Shown here: positions 36,954 to 46,161 of the stretch, piece after piece
Layout of the letters: each line of letters starts with the position of its first letter
Numbering within the stretch: the stretch's first letter is position 1
NCBI RefSeq assembly: GCF_900172355.1
Contig: NZ_FWFZ01000001.1
Coordinates: 1-64,000 of the forward strand
From: Roseisalinus antarcticus
GTDB taxonomy: Bacteria > Pseudomonadota > Alphaproteobacteria > Rhodobacterales > Rhodobacteraceae
Reading direction: 5' to 3'
Length of the DNA stretch: 64,000 nucleotides
The notes under the pieces: generated by a model
What the model saw: only the letters and a program-made list of their open reading frames with translations
Database searches by the model: none
What the model was told of the DNA's origin: nothing
Made by a program: the position numbers and the translations under genes

Positions 36954-37295
36954 GATTTTGTCTCCGGTCTGGAGGCTCGGACGGGCCGGGCCGTTTGCTG
37001 ATGGTAAGGCGGGTGTGTCCCGCTGACCGGCCCAATTGGCGCTTCATTCTGGCCCGCTTCTGGACCGATCTGTGGCAATGATCGGGCATCGTTCGCATCC
37101 CGGCGCCTGCGCGGCAGGCAAGGGTGGGATTGTTGCGCAAATGGCTTCAGGATATTGATTTTGTTAATCTAAAACTTGATCTAGTCGCGCTCCAGAGGCG
37201 ATTCTGGCCGAATCGCGGCCCGGGCGGAGCGCGGACAGGCCAAAGGGGCCGGCGCCCTTCGGCCCCCGCCCCCGTAGCCCGATCCGGGGCCGTGC
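36954..37295. other. Intergenic region between the Hint-like gene and the DUF6456 gene
   Basis: About 340 bp without a supported gene. It includes a locally A+T-rich stretch (about 37140-37190) on the upstream side of the Hint-like gene, where a promoter could lie, and a terminator-like hairpin after the DUF6456 gene. Small open frames crossing it have no family signal. Confidence 0.5.
37245..37266 (-). terminator. Terminator-like hairpin after the DUF6456 gene
   Basis: GGGGCC (37245-37250) pairs with GGCCCC (37261-37266); read on the minus strand the stem is followed by TTTGG. It starts about 30 nt after the stop of the DUF6456 gene. Confidence 0.4.
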
Positions 37296-38405
37296 CTAGC
37301 CGATCTTGGGGGCCAGCGTGCCCTGCTCGTCGTAGTGCCGGCGCAGCCGTTCCAGCGCGATGCGCAGCACGATTTTGCCCGAGCGCGCGGACCAGCCCAT
37401 GCGCTGCTCGGTCTCTTCCATCCCGTCGAGGTAGCAGCAGCAACGCAGCACCACGTCGCCCAGCCCCGGACCCAGATCGGCGAGCGCCGCGGCCACCCGG
37501 TCCTTGGCGTCGGTCACCGCGAGCGGCCCGCCGCCGCCGTCGCGGAACGAGGTGAAGGCGCCGGCGGTCACGAAGCGGCTCCAGTCCTGGGTCATCTGCG
37601 GCCCCATCTGTGCAAGCTCGAAATCCTCGCGCAGACGCTCCCCGGCGGCCACCAGTTCCTTGCGCAGGAACGCCTTGCCGTCCCGGTCCCGGCGCCGGGC
37701 CAGGCCGGCCAGCGGGCTTTCGGCGATGGCAAAACGCGGGCCGCGCTGGCCGGAGGCGTCGGGCCGGCCATGAAAATCCGCCTGCGCCTCGGCCATGCCG
37801 GAGGCGCCACGCCGCGCCGCCGCGTTCTCAACCGAGGCCACAAGCTCGCGCAGCGCGGTCCGACCGGTGGCGGTGACGCGATAGCGCGCGATCCGGGCGG
37901 CGGGCGCATCGCTCGCGATCCACTCCTGCAACGCGAGGATCTGGGCGATCCCGCGTTCGACCATAGCGGTGCGGGCCGGCTCTCCGTCCGGCCCGTCGCG
38001 CACGACGACCGCGCGGTCCATGTCGCGGGCGACGGCCAGGGTCGCCCCGGTCTCGCACAGCCGGCGCAGGATCCGGATCGATTCCTGGTCGATCCTGTCC
38101 TGGTCCGTCAGGACGGCGACGTCGGGCGCGGTATTGTCCCCATTTTTTTCCCCAGAGCTGTCCACAGCCTTGGGCATGATCTGCGACAGCGCCCTCAGCG
38201 CCCCGTCGACCAGCGGATCATCCCGCCGCGCCTCCAGCTTGCGCACCTGTCTCAGCACCGTCGAGGCATGGACCTCTCCGCGCCGCGCCAGCGCCCGGAT
38301 CGGCAATCCGCTCTCCGTGTGGGCCAGGTAGTGCCGCACCGATTCCGGCACCCAACCGGGCAACGGCATGATTTCGCGGCTCGTTTCGTGCATGCGGCTT
38401 TTCAT
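37296..38405 (-). CDS. DUF6456 protein with N-terminal helix-turn-helix
   Basis: A 369-aa protein. The N-terminal part (about 15-55; GWVPESVRHYLAHTESGLPI then ALARRGEVHASTVLRQVRKL) looks like a helix-turn-helix. The C-terminal DUF6456 region (about 235-365) has the Cys-rich VVLRCCCYLDGMEETEQRMG and GWSARSGKIVLRIALERL. The family is widespread in alphaproteobacteria and uncharacterised to my knowledge; a DNA-binding role is inferred. AGGAG at the right spacing supports the ATG at 38405. Divergent from a DUF6477 gene. Confidence 0.82.
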   Translation of the reverse strand: MKSRMHETSREIMPLPGWVPESVRHYLAHTESGLPIRALARRGEVHASTVLRQVRKLEARRDDPLVDGALRALSQIMPKAVDSSGEKNGDNTAPDVAVLTDQDRIDQESIRILRRLCETGATLAVARDMDRAVVVRDGPDGEPARTAMVERGIAQILALQEWIASDAPAARIARYRVTATGRTALRELVASVENAAARRGASGMAEAQADFHGRPDASGQRGPRFAIAESPLAGLARRRDRDGKAFLRKELVAAGERLREDFELAQMGPQMTQDWSRFVTAGAFTSFRDGGGGPLAVTDAKDRVAAALADLGPGLGDVVLRCCCYLDGMEETEQRMGWSARSGKIVLRIALERLRRHYDEQGTLAPKIG

Positions 38406-38641
38406 TCGCCTACTCCTGGAACGTCTCGGTCCCGACCTGTTCTGGCCACCGGCCTTCTGCCGGAACGAATGCACCCTTGGGTTGTATTCGTTACCCAAAC
38501 ATTAATTGCTGTTTTCACCCCTATCTTTGTTTCAAAAGTCTAAACAATGATATGGACGGCGTTCTTAATAACTTGTCCACACGCAACACACGCCAAGGTT
38601 GTGTATCTTCCACAGCATCGAGAAACACAGGAGACGGATCG
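38406..38641. promoter_or_regulatory. A+T-rich divergent region with a near-consensus DnaA box
   Basis: 236 bp between the DUF6456 and DUF6477 genes, clearly richer in A+T than the neighbours. TTGTCCACA (38573-38581) differs from the DnaA box TTATCCACA at one base. Both promoters must lie here; I could not assign -35/-10 elements with confidence. Confidence 0.4.
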
Positions 38642-38944
38642 ATGCAGGACCTTTTCGGAATGGTTGGCGCCCTGAAACGCCCCAAATTGCTTGTGAGCGC
38701 TGCCCGATTCGGGGTCGAGGAATACCATCGCGATTCGCATCTGCCGCGGATTCTGCGCACCGCGGGCGTCCCGCGGACCGGCACGGCGCTGTTGCGCCTG
38801 CTCGAGATCGAAGAGGTTCAGGACAGCAAGCGTCGCGGCCACGCAGCCGATTACTCGGTCGCGCGTCACGTGGACGTGCTGATCGCCATCATGGGCGAGG
38901 CGCAGCTGCTGCGCGCCAGCGCCCGCCCCACGGCCGTGGCCTGA
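38642..38944 (+). CDS. DUF6477 family protein, 100 aa
   Basis: A small soluble protein, recognised by the pattern LKRPKLLVSAARFGVEEYHR, then LPRILR, PRTGTALLRLLEIEE and YSVARHVDVLIAIMGEAQLL. It is conserved in Rhodobacterales but without known function to my knowledge. A GGAGAC site precedes the ATG at 38642; the frame is open upstream to 38477 but without coding character. It is divergent from the DUF6456 gene and ends 15 nt from the convergent MttB-family gene. Confidence 0.82.
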   Translation: MQDLFGMVGALKRPKLLVSAARFGVEEYHRDSHLPRILRTAGVPRTGTALLRLLEIEEVQDSKRRGHAADYSVARHVDVLIAIMGEAQLLRASARPTAVA

Positions 38945-38959
38945 GCCGGGCGGGCCGGC

Positions 38960-40504
38960 TCAGGAGAAGGCGTCGCTCATCGAGGCCTTCTTGTCGGCGA
39001 CATAGCTGCGCAGCGCCTGCTCGATCCCGGGATCGAGCGCCGGCGCCTGGTATTGGCCCAGCAGCTTTTCGACGCGCACCGCGGCCAGGGTCTGGGTGTC
39101 GGCGCCGCCTGCTTCGGACCAGGTCTCGAACGGCTTGTAGTCCAGCAGGTCGGACCGCCAGAACGCCTGTTTGAAGTTGGCCTGGGTATGGGCACAGCCC
39201 AGGAAATGTCCGCCGGGGCCGACCTCGCGGATCGCGTCCATCGCCTGACCGTTCTCGGACATGTCGATGCCGCGCGCCATATGATGAAGCACGCCCAACT
39301 GGTCGGCATCCATGACGAATTTCTCGAAAGAGGCGACCAGCCCCCCCTCCAGCCAGCCACAGGCGTGGAGCATGAAATTGACCCCGGAATAGAGCCCGGT
39401 GTTGAGCGAATTGGCCGCCTCGTAGCCGGCCTGCGCGTCGGGCAGCTTGGAGCCGCAGAACCCCCCCGCCGAGCGGAACGGCAGCCCCAGCCGCCGGGCC
39501 AGCTGTCCGGCGCCGAAAGTGATCTGGCTCGCCTCGGGCGTGCCGAAGGTGGGCGCGCCGGAGTTCATGTCGATCGAGGTCACGAACGCGCCGAAGATCA
39601 CCGGCGCCCCGGCCCGCACGAGCTGCGAATAGGCGACACCTGCCATGACCTCGGCCATGACCTGGGTCAGCGTGCCCGCGACCGACACCGGCGCCATCGC
39701 CCCGCCCACGATGAAGGGCGACACGATGCAGGCCTGGTTCGCGGCGGCATAGACTTCAAGCGCCCCCATCATCGTCGCGTCGAATGTCAGCGGCGAATTG
39801 ATATTGATGAGCGAGGTCATTACCGTATTTTCGGAAACAAATTGTTTCCCGAATAGAATCTCGCACATTTCCACGCAATCGGCGGCGCGCGAGGGCTCGG
39901 TGACAGATCCCATGAACGGTTTGTCGGAAAGGGTCATATGCGCCAGAATCATGTCGAGATGGCGCTTGTTGACCGGAATGTCCGTCGGCTCGCAGACCGT
40001 GCCGCCCGAATGGTGCAACCATTTGGACATGTAGGCGAGCTTCACGAATTTCTGGAAATCCTCCATCGTTGCATAGCGCCGGCCGCCGAAGGCGTCGCGC
40101 ACGAACGGCGGGCCATAGACCGGGGCCAGCACCAGGGTGTTGCCGCCGATCTCGACCGACTTGGCCGGATCGCGGGCGTGCTGGGTGAACCGGCCCGGCG
40201 CGGTCGCGCAGAGCTTTCGGGCCAGGCCGCGGGGGATGAGCACCCGTTCGCCCTCGATTTCGGCCCCGGCCTGCCGCCAACGCTCCAGCGCACCCGGGTT
40301 CTCGACGAAATTCACGCCGATCTCGGCCAGGATCGTCTCGGCGTTGGTCTCGATGATCCGCAACGCGGCCTCGTCGAGGATCTCCAGGTTGGGGATGTTG
40401 CGCTCGATGTAGCGGGCGGTCTCGAAATGCACGGCCGTCCGTTCGGCCCGTCGCGCGGCTCCGCCGCCGCCCCGCCCGCGCCGCGCTGCTTTCACTTCGG
40501 TCAT
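38960..40504 (-). CDS. Trimethylamine methyltransferase family protein (MttB superfamily)
   Basis: A 514-aa TIM-barrel corrinoid-dependent methyltransferase homologue (for example MTSLININSPLTFDATMMGA and MAEVMAGVAYSQLVRAGAP). No in-frame TAG interrupts it, so it belongs to the non-pyrrolysine branch, whose characterised members demethylate glycine betaine and other quaternary amines. The N-terminus is Arg/Gly/Ala-rich (KAARRGRGGGGAARRAERT). No corrinoid protein or reactivase gene lies next to it. Substrate unknown; betaine-type compounds are plausible in this lineage. Confidence 0.9.
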   Translation of the reverse strand: MTEVKAARRGRGGGGAARRAERTAVHFETARYIERNIPNLEILDEAALRIIETNAETILAEIGVNFVENPGALERWRQAGAEIEGERVLIPRGLARKLCATAPGRFTQHARDPAKSVEIGGNTLVLAPVYGPPFVRDAFGGRRYATMEDFQKFVKLAYMSKWLHHSGGTVCEPTDIPVNKRHLDMILAHMTLSDKPFMGSVTEPSRAADCVEMCEILFGKQFVSENTVMTSLININSPLTFDATMMGALEVYAAANQACIVSPFIVGGAMAPVSVAGTLTQVMAEVMAGVAYSQLVRAGAPVIFGAFVTSIDMNSGAPTFGTPEASQITFGAGQLARRLGLPFRSAGGFCGSKLPDAQAGYEAANSLNTGLYSGVNFMLHACGWLEGGLVASFEKFVMDADQLGVLHHMARGIDMSENGQAMDAIREVGPGGHFLGCAHTQANFKQAFWRSDLLDYKPFETWSEAGGADTQTLAAVRVEKLLGQYQAPALDPGIEQALRSYVADKKASMSDAFS

Positions 40505-40660
40505 GCCCGCACCCCTTGTTCTGCTTGGGGTGTCTTACGCCCGCCATCCGGGCGCGTGTGGTGAATTTCCGGCGTCTCGGACCGGAAAACGACATCGAGG
40601 GCGCCCGCACCGCGCGGGCGCGGCTTGCAAGGACCCCGGGGTCGGCCTACGACGCCTTCC

Positions 40661-42220
40661 ATGACAGCCCATGACCCCCTCCTCATCATCGACTTCGGCA
40701 GCCAGGTCACGCAGCTTATCGCGCGCCGCCTGCGAGAGCTGAACGTCTATTGCGAAATCCACCCGTTCCAGAACGTGACGCCCGCGTTCCTGGCAGACTT
40801 CGCACCCCGCGCGGTGATCCTGTCGGGCGGCCCGGCCTCGGTGATCGACGCGGGCTCTCCGCGCCCGCCGGCGGAGGTGTTCGAGCTCGGGGTGCCGGTG
40901 CTGGGGATCTGCTATGGCCAGCAGGTGATGATGCAGATGCTGGGCGGCCGGGTCGAGCGCGGCGACGGCACCGCCGAGTTCGGCCGCGCCTATGTCACGC
41001 CCGAGGACGGCGCGCGGCCCGATCTGCTGACCGGCTGGTTCCTGGAGGGGCGCGAGCAGGTCTGGATGAGCCACGGCGACCACGTGGCCGAGATCGCGCC
41101 GGGCTTCCGGGTTCTGGGCACCTCGCCCGGCGCGCCCTTCGCCATCACCGGCGACCCGGAGCGGAATTTCTACGCGGTGCAATTCCACCCCGAAGTGCAT
41201 CACACCCCCAACGGCAGGACGCTCTACGAGAACTTCGTGAAGCTCGCGGGCTTTGCCGGGGACTGGACCATGGCCGCCTACCGCGAAGAGGCGATCCGCC
41301 TGATCCGCGAGCAGGTCGGCGATGCGCAGGTGATCTGCGGGCTCTCGGGCGGGGTCGACAGTTCGGTCGCGGCGGTGCTGATCCACGAGGCCATCGGCGA
41401 CCAGCTGACCTGCGTCTTCGTCGACCACGGCCTGTTGCGCCATAACGAGGCCAGCGAGGTGGTCGCGATGTTCCGCGACCATTACAACATACCCCTGATC
41501 CACGCCGACGAGGCCGATCTGTTCATAGGCGAGCTTGAGGGTGTCAGTGACCCCGAGGTCAAGAGAAAGACCATCGGCCGGCTGTTCATCGACGTGTTCC
41601 AGAGATACGCCGACCAGATCGAGGGGGCGGGGTTCCTGGCCCAGGGCACGCTTTATCCCGACGTGATCGAGAGCGTGTCCTTCTCGGGCGGTCCCTCGGT
41701 CACGATCAAGTCGCATCACAACGTGGGCGGCCTGCCCGAGAAGATGGGCCTGAAGCTGGTCGAGCCGCTGCGCGAGCTCTTCAAGGACGAGGTCCGCGCC
41801 CTCGGCCACGAACTGGGTCTGCCGGCGAGCTTCATCGGCCGCCACCCCTTCCCCGGCCCCGGCCTCGCGATCCGCTGTCCCGGAGAGATCACCCGCGACA
41901 AGCTCGACATCCTGCGCAAGGCCGATGCGGTCTATCTCGACCAGATCCGCAAACACGGGCTTTACGACGAGATCTGGCAGGCCTTCGTGGCGCTTCTGCC
42001 GGTGCGGACCGTGGGTGTGATGGGCGACGGGCGGACCTATGAGTATGCCTGTGCGCTGCGGGCCGTGACCTCGGTCGACGGCATGACCGCGGATTACTAT
42101 CCGTTCAGCCACGATTTCCTGGGAGAGACCGCGACCCGGATCATCAACGAGGTGCGCGGCATCAACCGCGTGACCTACGACATCACCTCCAAGCCCCCAG
42201 GCACCATCGAATGGGAGTGA
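40661..42220 (+). CDS. guaA: GMP synthase (glutamine-hydrolysing)
   Basis: A 519-aa enzyme that aminates XMP to GMP. The GATase I domain (about 6-200) has Cys84 in LGICYGQQ and the catalytic His in VQFHPEVHH. The ATP-pyrophosphatase P-loop SGGVDS is at 229-234; the C-terminal dimerisation domain ends [14 protein letters not shown]. The ATG at 40661 fits the family start. The last 10 bp overlap the ydcF-like gene. Divergent from the MttB-family gene. Confidence 0.97.
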   Translation: MTAHDPLLIIDFGSQVTQLIARRLRELNVYCEIHPFQNVTPAFLADFAPRAVILSGGPASVIDAGSPRPPAEVFELGVPVLGICYGQQVMMQMLGGRVERGDGTAEFGRAYVTPEDGARPDLLTGWFLEGREQVWMSHGDHVAEIAPGFRVLGTSPGAPFAITGDPERNFYAVQFHPEVHHTPNGRTLYENFVKLAGFAGDWTMAAYREEAIRLIREQVGDAQVICGLSGGVDSSVAAVLIHEAIGDQLTCVFVDHGLLRHNEASEVVAMFRDHYNIPLIHADEADLFIGELEGVSDPEVKRKTIGRLFIDVFQRYADQIEGAGFLAQGTLYPDVIESVSFSGGPSVTIKSHHNVGGLPEKMGLKLVEPLRELFKDEVRALGHELGLPASFIGRHPFPGPGLAIRCPGEITRDKLDILRKADAVYLDQIRKHGLYDEIWQAFVALLPVRTVGVMGDGRTYEYACALRAVTSVDGMTADYYPFSHDFLGETATRIINEVRGINRVTYDITSKPPGTIEWE

Positions 42221-42867
42221 TCCGGACCCTGTTTCTTCTGGCCGCAGCCAGCGTCGGGGCCGGGGCCGCCGCCGCGGTGGGCTCGGCCTACACGACCCCG
42301 TCCTGCGCGGACCTGCTGTCCGGGGACGCACGGTTCGACACCGCCGTCGTGCTGGGCGCGGGGCTCGCGGGCGACGGGACCCTGGGCCGGGCCAGCGAGG
42401 CGCGCGCCCGGGCGGGGCTGGACCTTTATCAGGCCGGCATCGTCGGCCATCTGCATTTCACCGGCGACGCCTCCGAAGGACGGGCCGACCCGGTCGCGCG
42501 CCAGATGGACACGCTGGCCATGGCCGAAGGGCTACCGCCCTCGGCCACCAGCGTCGAGCCGCTGTCCCGCTCCACCTTGGAGAACGCGCTGTTCTCGCAG
42601 CCCCGCCTCGCCCGCGGGGGCAGCCTGCTGCTGGTCAGCAGCGGCTATCACCTGTGGCGCGGGGCCGCGAGCATGGCCTGGGCCGGCGCCCCCGTCGCCG
42701 CGGCCTGCCAGAGTGCGCGGTTCGACGTCAGGAGCCCCGCCCACAAGGCGGAGCTGGTCCTGCTCGAGGGCATCAAATGGCCGGGCAACGTGGCGCGGGC
42801 GGCGCTCTGGTCCGCCGGCCAGGCGGTGGGGCTCGGCGATTATCTTCCGCAAAAGCTGTTGAACTGA
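42211..42867 (+). CDS. YdcF family protein (DUF218)
   Basis: A 218-aa protein with an N-terminal hydrophobic segment (about 4-24, signal or anchor) and the DUF218 domain: [20 protein letters not shown], the [10 protein letters not shown] motif and [17 protein letters not shown]. The family binds nucleotides or acts in envelope biology (SanA/YdcF). It begins inside the end of guaA, so it is coupled to it. Exact role unknown. Confidence 0.82.
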   Translation: MGVIRTLFLLAAASVGAGAAAAVGSAYTTPSCADLLSGDARFDTAVVLGAGLAGDGTLGRASEARARAGLDLYQAGIVGHLHFTGDASEGRADPVARQMDTLAMAEGLPPSATSVEPLSRSTLENALFSQPRLARGGSLLLVSSGYHLWRGAASMAWAGAPVAAACQSARFDVRSPAHKAELVLLEGIKWPGNVARAALWSAGQAVGLGDYLPQKLLN

Positions 42868-42937
42868 CGGCCACGTCCGGTTGTCGCCCGGGCCGCAATC
42901 GGGCAGACCGGCCATATCAAGCCCCGAGGCCCTTATC

Positions 42938-43846
42938 ATGACCCAGATCCCCGCTTCCGTTCCCACGCCCGTGACGCTGCGCGCGTCGCTGTGGATGCTT
43001 GGCGCCGTGGTCTCCTTCACCTCCATGGCCGTGGCGGCCCGCGCCGTCAGCCTGTCGCTCGACACGTTCGAGATCATGACCTACCGGTCGCTGACAGGGG
43101 TGGTGATCGTGCTGGTGGTGGGCCGGATGACCAACAGCCTCGGCCAGATCAGCGCGCAGCAATTCCGGCTGCACGGGCTGCGCAACCTCGCGCATTTCAT
43201 CGGCCAGAACCTGTGGTTCTTCGCGATCACCATGATCCCGCTGGCGCAGCTTTTCGCGCTGGAATTCACCACGCCGATCTGGGCGCTGCTCTTCGCGCCG
43301 CTGATCCTGTCGGAGAAGATCACCCGCCGCGCCCTGATCGTCGCGGCCATCGGCTTTGCCGGGATCCTGATCGTGGCGCGGCCCTCTCCCGACGGGCTGA
43401 ACGCGGGTATCCTCGCCGCCGCCGCCTGCGCGGTCGGCTTCGGCCTGACCGCGGTGCTGACCCGGCGGCTGACCCGGACCGACACGATCCTGTCGATCCT
43501 GTTCTGGCTGACGGTGATGCAGGCGGTGTTCGGCCTGGTCTGCGGGCTTGCCGATGGCGAGATGGCCCTGCCCACCGCCACGACCGCGCCGTTTCTCGTG
43601 GTCATCGGCTGCGCCGGCCTGCTGGCCCATTTCTGCCTGACCACCGCGCTGTCGCTGGCCCCCGCGGGCGTGGTGATGCCGATCGACTTCTTGCGCCTGC
43701 CGCTGATCGCGATCATCGGAATGTTGTTCTATGGCGAGGGCTTCGACATCTACGTCCTGCTCGGCGGCGGCGTGATCTTCGCGGCCAATTACGCCAATAT
43801 CCTGAGCGGCAACCGCAGCCGCGCCGAATCTGTCGCGAAATTGTGA
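42938..43846 (+). CDS. EamA/DMT superfamily transporter
   Basis: A 302-aa integral membrane protein with about ten hydrophobic helices arranged as two EamA repeats. RNLAHFIGQNLWFFAITMIP and the end of repeat 2 (PIDFLRLPLIAIIGMLFYGE) are typical of the S-adenosylmethionine/metabolite exporter group. Direction and substrate are unknown. The ATG at 42938 follows an AAGCCCCGAGG leader; the frame upstream to 42881 is not needed. Confidence 0.85.
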   Translation: MTQIPASVPTPVTLRASLWMLGAVVSFTSMAVAARAVSLSLDTFEIMTYRSLTGVVIVLVVGRMTNSLGQISAQQFRLHGLRNLAHFIGQNLWFFAITMIPLAQLFALEFTTPIWALLFAPLILSEKITRRALIVAAIGFAGILIVARPSPDGLNAGILAAAACAVGFGLTAVLTRRLTRTDTILSILFWLTVMQAVFGLVCGLADGEMALPTATTAPFLVVIGCAGLLAHFCLTTALSLAPAGVVMPIDFLRLPLIAIIGMLFYGEGFDIYVLLGGGVIFAANYANILSGNRSRAESVAKL

Positions 43847-43866
43847 CGTGACGTTCGGGTCATTTT

Positions 43867-43913
43867 CTGACGCGGCGTCAGGAATTGACCGAAAACGGCA
43901 CCGCCCGCAATAA
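43867..43913 (+). promoter_or_regulatory. Candidate promoter and operator of the FadL-like gene
   Basis: A perfect 15-bp palindrome CTGACGC-G-GCGTCAG (43867-43881) is followed by TTGACC (43885-43890) and, after 17 bp, CAATAA (43908-43913), a plausible sigma-70 pair, about 50 bp before the ATG at 43963. Spacing is right; the -10 match is poor. Confidence 0.35.
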
Positions 43914-43962
43914 AGTTACCCGAGGACGACAGGCCACACCGGCCAAAGTCGGAGGGAGGCAC

Positions 43963-45123
43963 ATGAAACACACAACGGCGGCCATTGCCGCGCTGCTTAC
44001 GACGACAACCGCCGCGACCGCAGGCGGCATTGATCGGATCGGCAACAACTATTCCTTGCTGTTCCAGGACGGCAATTACGCAGAGCTCAGCTTTGCCGCC
44101 GTGCACCCGACTGTCGAGGGCAGCTATCCGGGCGCCCTGGGCGGGGGCACATCGGGCGACATGGCCGACGATTTCGGCGCACCGTCCTTCAGCCTGCGCA
44201 CACAGATCAACGACCAGATCTCGCTGTCGTTCTTCTGGAACAAGCCCTTCGGCGCCAACTCGACCTATCGCGACGGCTTCTACTCCGGGCTGACCGCGGA
44301 TTGGGACAGCAAGGGCCATGCGGTCGTGCTGAAATACGACTTCAACGAGTCCTTCTCGGTCTATGGCGGGGCGCGGCAGGTCATCTCGCGCGCGTCGATC
44401 ACGATTCCCGACCAGATGATCCGCGCGGGCCTCGGTCAGGCCGCCGCCGCGGGCAACGCCCCGGCCGGCGTGCTGGCCACGAGCGCCCCGGCCGGGACCC
44501 TGGCCTATTCCGCCCGCACCGACAGCGATACCCGGGTCGGGATGATCGCCGGTGTCGCCTACGAACGCCCCGAGATCGCGCTGCGCGTGGCGCTGACCTA
44601 TGAACAGGGCCTGACGCACGAATTCTCCACCAACGAGATCCTGCCCGCCGCCGGCCTCTCGCTCGACTCCACCATGGACGTCGAGATGCCCGATACCTGG
44701 ACCCTCGATTTCCAGACCGGGATCGCCCCCAAGACACTGCTCTTCGGCTCGGTCCGCCACGCCGAATGGTCGGTGTGGGAGATCCGGACGACGGGCTACG
44801 AGCAGCTGTTCGACGACGTGGTGACATCGATCGACGACGACGTGACCACCTATCGCGTCGGCGTGGGCCGGCAGGTCACCGAGGATCTGTCGCTCTTCGC
44901 GCGGGTCACCTTTGAGGAGCAGCAGGGCGGTTTCGCCAGCCGGCTGTCGCCCACGGACGGCACCCGCGGGATCGGCATCGGCGGCACCTATGTGATGGGC
45001 AATTCGCGCATCACCCTCGGGATCGACTACCAACAGCTCGGCAACGCGGTCACCGAGGATGGCACGACCTTCGACGGCGGCGACTCCCTTGCCCTCGGCA
45101 TGACATTCGGAACAGCGTTCTAG
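43963..45123 (+). CDS. Outer-membrane transport protein (OmpP1/FadL/TodX family)
   Basis: A 386-aa outer-membrane beta-barrel with a signal peptide (MKHTTAAIAALLTTTTAATA). The mature N-terminus GGIDRIGNNYSLLFQDGNY and alternating beta strands fit FadL-type hydrophobic-compound channels, and the chain ends in Phe (LGMTFGTAF), as barrel proteins do. GGAGGGAGG precedes the ATG at 43963. Substrate (fatty acids or other hydrophobics) cannot be told from sequence. Confidence 0.85.
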   Translation: MKHTTAAIAALLTTTTAATAGGIDRIGNNYSLLFQDGNYAELSFAAVHPTVEGSYPGALGGGTSGDMADDFGAPSFSLRTQINDQISLSFFWNKPFGANSTYRDGFYSGLTADWDSKGHAVVLKYDFNESFSVYGGARQVISRASITIPDQMIRAGLGQAAAAGNAPAGVLATSAPAGTLAYSARTDSDTRVGMIAGVAYERPEIALRVALTYEQGLTHEFSTNEILPAAGLSLDSTMDVEMPDTWTLDFQTGIAPKTLLFGSVRHAEWSVWEIRTTGYEQLFDDVVTSIDDDVTTYRVGVGRQVTEDLSLFARVTFEEQQGGFASRLSPTDGTRGIGIGGTYVMGNSRITLGIDYQQLGNAVTEDGTTFDGGDSLALGMTFGTAF

Positions 45124-45150
45124 ACTAGGCCGGCCCTTGTGGGTCATCCC

Positions 45151-45174
45151 GGGCCCCGGCACCTGCCGGGGCCC
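45151..45174 (+). terminator. G+C-rich hairpin after the FadL-like gene
   Basis: GGGCCCCGGCA (45151-45161) pairs perfectly with TGCCGGGGCCC (45164-45174), 27 nt after the stop. There is no T tract, so it may work with Rho or stabilise the mRNA rather than terminate by itself. Confidence 0.45.
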
Positions 45175-45240
45175 TGGCCCTGCCCGCGCTTGCCGCATGT
45201 TCCGGATTGCCCCCGCCCCGCATCCGGCATCATGTGAGGC

Positions 45241-46161
45241 ATGACCCAACAGACCCTCACCCCCCGCGCCTGGGCCGAGCTGCTGCTGCTCTCGGTGATC
45301 TGGGGCGCGTCCTTCCTGTCGATCCGGATCGCGCTGAACGAGATCGGGCCGTTCTGGGTCGTCGCCCACCGGACCTTCTGGGCGGCGCTGGTGATGTGGT
45401 CCGTCGTGGCCCTGCGCCGGTTGCCCCTGCCCCGAGGCCGGTCGGTCTGGGTGGGCTTTCTCGTCATGGGCCTGATCAACAACGTCCTGCCCTTCACCCT
45501 CATGGCCTGGGGGCAGCTGCACATCCCGACGGGGCTGACCTCGATCCTCAACGCGACGACGGCGATCTGGGCGGTGATCCTCGCGGCGCTGGTCTTTGCC
45601 GACGAACGGCTGACCCTGCGCAAGGCGCTGGGGGTCACGACCGGCTTTGCCGGCGCCGCCGTGGCCATCGGCCTTGCCACGCTCGCGCGGTTCGACATCA
45701 CGTCGCTGGCGCAGCTTGCGGTGCTCGCGGGTACGCTCTGCTATGCGCTGGCGACGATCTGGGCGCGGATCCGGCTGCGCGGCGTCCGGGCCGAGGTGGC
45801 GGCGGCGGGCACGCTCGCCATGTCGGCCGCGATGTCGGTGCCGCTGGCGCTGCTGTTCGAGGGTCCGCCGGACCTGAGCCTCGCCCCGCAAACCATTGCT
45901 GCCATTGCCTATTACGCCTGCGTGTCCACGGCCTTCGCCTATGTGCTCTACTACCGGGTCCTGGGCATGGCCGGCAGCGGCAACGTCGCGCTCTGCACCT
46001 TGCTGATCCCGCCCACGGCGATCGTGCTGGGCGCGGTCGTGCTTGGAGAGGATCTTGCCCCGCGCGCCTATGCAGGCTTTGTCTTGCTCGCGGGAGGCCT
46101 GTTGATCCTGAACGGGTTTCTTCTGCCCCGTCCGAGAGTTACGCCGCCTTCTTCGCCTTGA
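45241..46161 (+). CDS. EamA/DMT superfamily transporter
   Basis: A 306-aa protein with ten hydrophobic helices in two EamA repeats (LSVIWGASFLSIRIALNEIG at the start; AYVLYYRVLGMAGSGNVALC and LIPPTAIVLGAVVLGEDL in repeat 2). Probably a metabolite exporter; substrate unknown. It converges with mfd and overlaps its end by 23 bp (46139-46161). Confidence 0.88.
   Translation: MTQQTLTPRAWAELLLLSVIWGASFLSIRIALNEIGPFWVVAHRTFWAALVMWSVVALRRLPLPRGRSVWVGFLVMGLINNVLPFTLMAWGQLHIPTGLTSILNATTAIWAVILAALVFADERLTLRKALGVTTGFAGAAVAIGLATLARFDITSLAQLAVLAGTLCYALATIWARIRLRGVRAEVAAAGTLAMSAAMSVPLALLFEGPPDLSLAPQTIAAIAYYACVSTAFAYVLYYRVLGMAGSGNVALCTLLIPPTAIVLGAVVLGEDLAPRAYAGFVLLAGGLLILNGFLLPRPRVTPPSSP

Noticed and set aside
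38960-40504. Possible pyrrolysine-encoding MttB
   Set aside because: No in-frame TAG codon occurs before the natural stop.
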